NCBI GenBank assembly: GCA_002840125.1
Contig: PGZF01000005.1
Coordinates: forward strand, 248,001 to 312,000
Direction of reading: 5' to 3'
From: Gammaproteobacteria bacterium HGW-Gammaproteobacteria-15
GTDB lineage: Bacteria; Pseudomonadota; Gammaproteobacteria; Enterobacterales; Alteromonadaceae
Length of the DNA: 64,000 nt
The notes under the pieces are model-generated. The model was given only the letters and a program-made list of their open reading frames with translations. It searched no databases and had not been told where the DNA came from. This document shows positions 63,027-64,000 of this stretch, piece after piece. The stretch's first letter is position 1. Each line of letters opens with the position of its first letter. A program made the position numbers and the translations under genes.

Positions 63027-64000
63027 TCAGAAGCTGTAGGTTGTTGTCAGATAAATCCGGCGTGGCTCGCCCGGAAAATGCCCGGTACGGTCAATAAAGC
63101 CACTGCTGGCATAGGTTTTATCAAACAGGTTTTTCACATTCAGTTGCACCAGCCAGTTTTGCCACTCAGTTTGCCAGCTGATATCAAACACCGTATAGGC
63201 TTTTACCACCTGCCCGCCAATACTTTGTTGCTCACCAACATAGTCAACTCCGGCGGCAAAGGACGAATGCAGCGCTGGCAGTTCATAACGGCTCCACAAC
63301 CCTAACTGATGCTGTGGTGCATTGGCAAAGCGGCCGTTAAACGCATTGGTAATGCCGTCGTTGTCCTGCACTACCCGGGTATCGTTGTAAGCGTAACTCA
63401 GGTTCATTACCCAGTTGTCGGTTAAATCGCCTAACACATCCAGCTCAAAGCCGCGGCTGCGTACTTCGCCCAGTGCCAGTAAGTCATCCTGGCCATCGTT
63501 AGCCACATCACCGCGCGGATCAGCCTGCAGAATATTTTTCCGGGTAATTTCGTACACCGCGGTATTTAAGCGCACGCTATCGTTTAACAGCGAAAAACGC
63601 ACCCCGGCTTCATATAAACGCGAAGTTTCCGGCTCAAATGGCCCGCCCACTGCTTCAGCCTGCGAGGCAGCATCCTGTGGCACAAAGCCGGTAGCAGCAA
63701 CCAGATAACCACGGGCATAGTCGGTTAGCTGGTAAGTGGTACCCAGCCGCCACGACGTATCGTTACCCGATACTTTGCTGCCATCACGCTTATTAGTATC
63801 TTCAAAGCTGTCCCAGCGCAGCCCCAGCAGCAAGTTCCAGTTGTCTGACAGCGTTAACTGGTCCTGCAGGTAAACGCCTTTACGCACGGTTTCAGTATCA
63901 GTGATATTGGGTGTTACGGCGTCCAGGTTATAATCGGCGCGGCTGGTCAGGCCATATACCGGGTCGCGCAGGCTAAGGCCTGGCACAGTGCCGCCGTTTT
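63027..64000 (-). CDS. TonB-dependent siderophore receptor (partial)
   Basis: The frame is open to the window end, so the N-terminus, signal peptide and most of the plug are missing; the GTG at 63986 is internal. The 320 visible residues are outer-membrane barrel strands (YLQDQLTLSDNWNLLLGLRWDSFEDT, GFELDVLGDLTDNWVMNLSYAYNDTRV, WLVQLNVKNLFDKTYASSGF, GEPRRIYLTTTYSF). LFDKTY and a final Phe are typical of FhuA/FpvA-type siderophore receptors. It is co-transcribed with the PepSY gene downstream. Confidence 0.9.
   Translation of the reverse strand, partial: NGGTVPGLSLRDPVYGLTSRADYNLDAVTPNITDTETVRKGVYLQDQLTLSDNWNLLLGLRWDSFEDTNKRDGSKVSGNDTSWRLGTTYQLTDYARGYLVAATGFVPQDAASQAEAVGGPFEPETSRLYEAGVRFSLLNDSVRLNTAVYEITRKNILQADPRGDVANDGQDDLLALGEVRSRGFELDVLGDLTDNWVMNLSYAYNDTRVVQDNDGITNAFNGRFANAPQHQLGLWSRYELPALHSSFAAGVDYVGEQQSIGGQVVKAYTVFDISWQTEWQNWLVQLNVKNLFDKTYASSGFIDRTGHFPGEPRRIYLTTTYSF

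Noticed and set aside
63986..64000. Start of the TonB receptor at GTG 63986
   Set aside because: The frame stays open to the window edge and the protein there is already barrel sequence, so this is an internal codon of a truncated gene.
1..64000. CRISPR arrays, tRNA or rRNA genes
   Set aside because: I looked for short regularly spaced repeats, cloverleaf-like sequences and rRNA-like stretches and saw none; the repeats at 40.9-43.1 kb are attC sites with coding sequence between them.

Overview
The window looks like the chromosome of a free-living, aquatic gammaproteobacterium. Moderate GC, a maltodextrin/starch gene set with a shared operator, a pectate lyase, PEP-CTERM and GlyGly-CTERM surface proteins, a Cache chemoreceptor and a TonB receptor/PepSY pair fit the Rheinheimera/Alishewanella/Alteromonas kind of genome. 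That placement is inferred from gene content only; no rRNA or tRNA gene was seen.

Layout. 1-5.4 kb: end of a secreted pectate lyase, a PEP-CTERM protein and a YjgN/M48-protease operon. 5.5-10.3 kb: amidohydrolase, TrmH-type RNA methyltransferase, cysM, a DUF4442 hotdog protein and an EamA transporter. 10.4-22.2 kb: four overlapping genes for modifying enzymes (Asp/Asn beta-hydroxylase, SAM methyltransferase, sulfotransferase-like protein, GNAT acetyltransferase), then a tail-collar protein and a 2505-residue DUF4347 surface protein whose C-terminus carries an outer-membrane barrel after a GlyGly-CTERM-like signal. 22.3-40.2 kb: a membrane protein, a chemoreceptor, GH13 and GH31 enzymes, two secreted 601-codon ORFs, a broken copy of the threonine/serine exporter start followed by the intact gene, an ECF sigma/YciI/SnoaL group and another GH13 enzyme.

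40.4-43.55 kb is a cassette array: six + strand genes separated by attC-like recombination sites, with no integron integrase in the window (a CALIN-type cluster). Its last attC is cut off, and a gene-poor block with several strong hairpins follows. 44.2-55.5 kb holds small lipoproteins, stress and housekeeping genes: desaturase, SDR, AraC-Ogt fusion, ArsR/SRPBCC, amine oxidase-like protein, sorbosone dehydrogenase. 55.5-64 kb: an MFS sugar transporter divergent from a GH13 lipoprotein, an endonuclease/exonuclease/phosphatase protein, a SulP transporter, and a PepSY protein next to a TonB-dependent receptor that runs off the end.

How the parts fit. Three loci for alpha-glucan use (25.1, 38.3 and 57.1 kb) each have a 14-bp palindrome of the form TGMATACGTATKCA upstream, so they are probably one regulon of a LacI-family (MalR-like) repressor encoded elsewhere. 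The 10.4-22.2 kb group is the best candidate for an undescribed system: a set of protein- or glycan-modifying enzymes beside two likely surface proteins.
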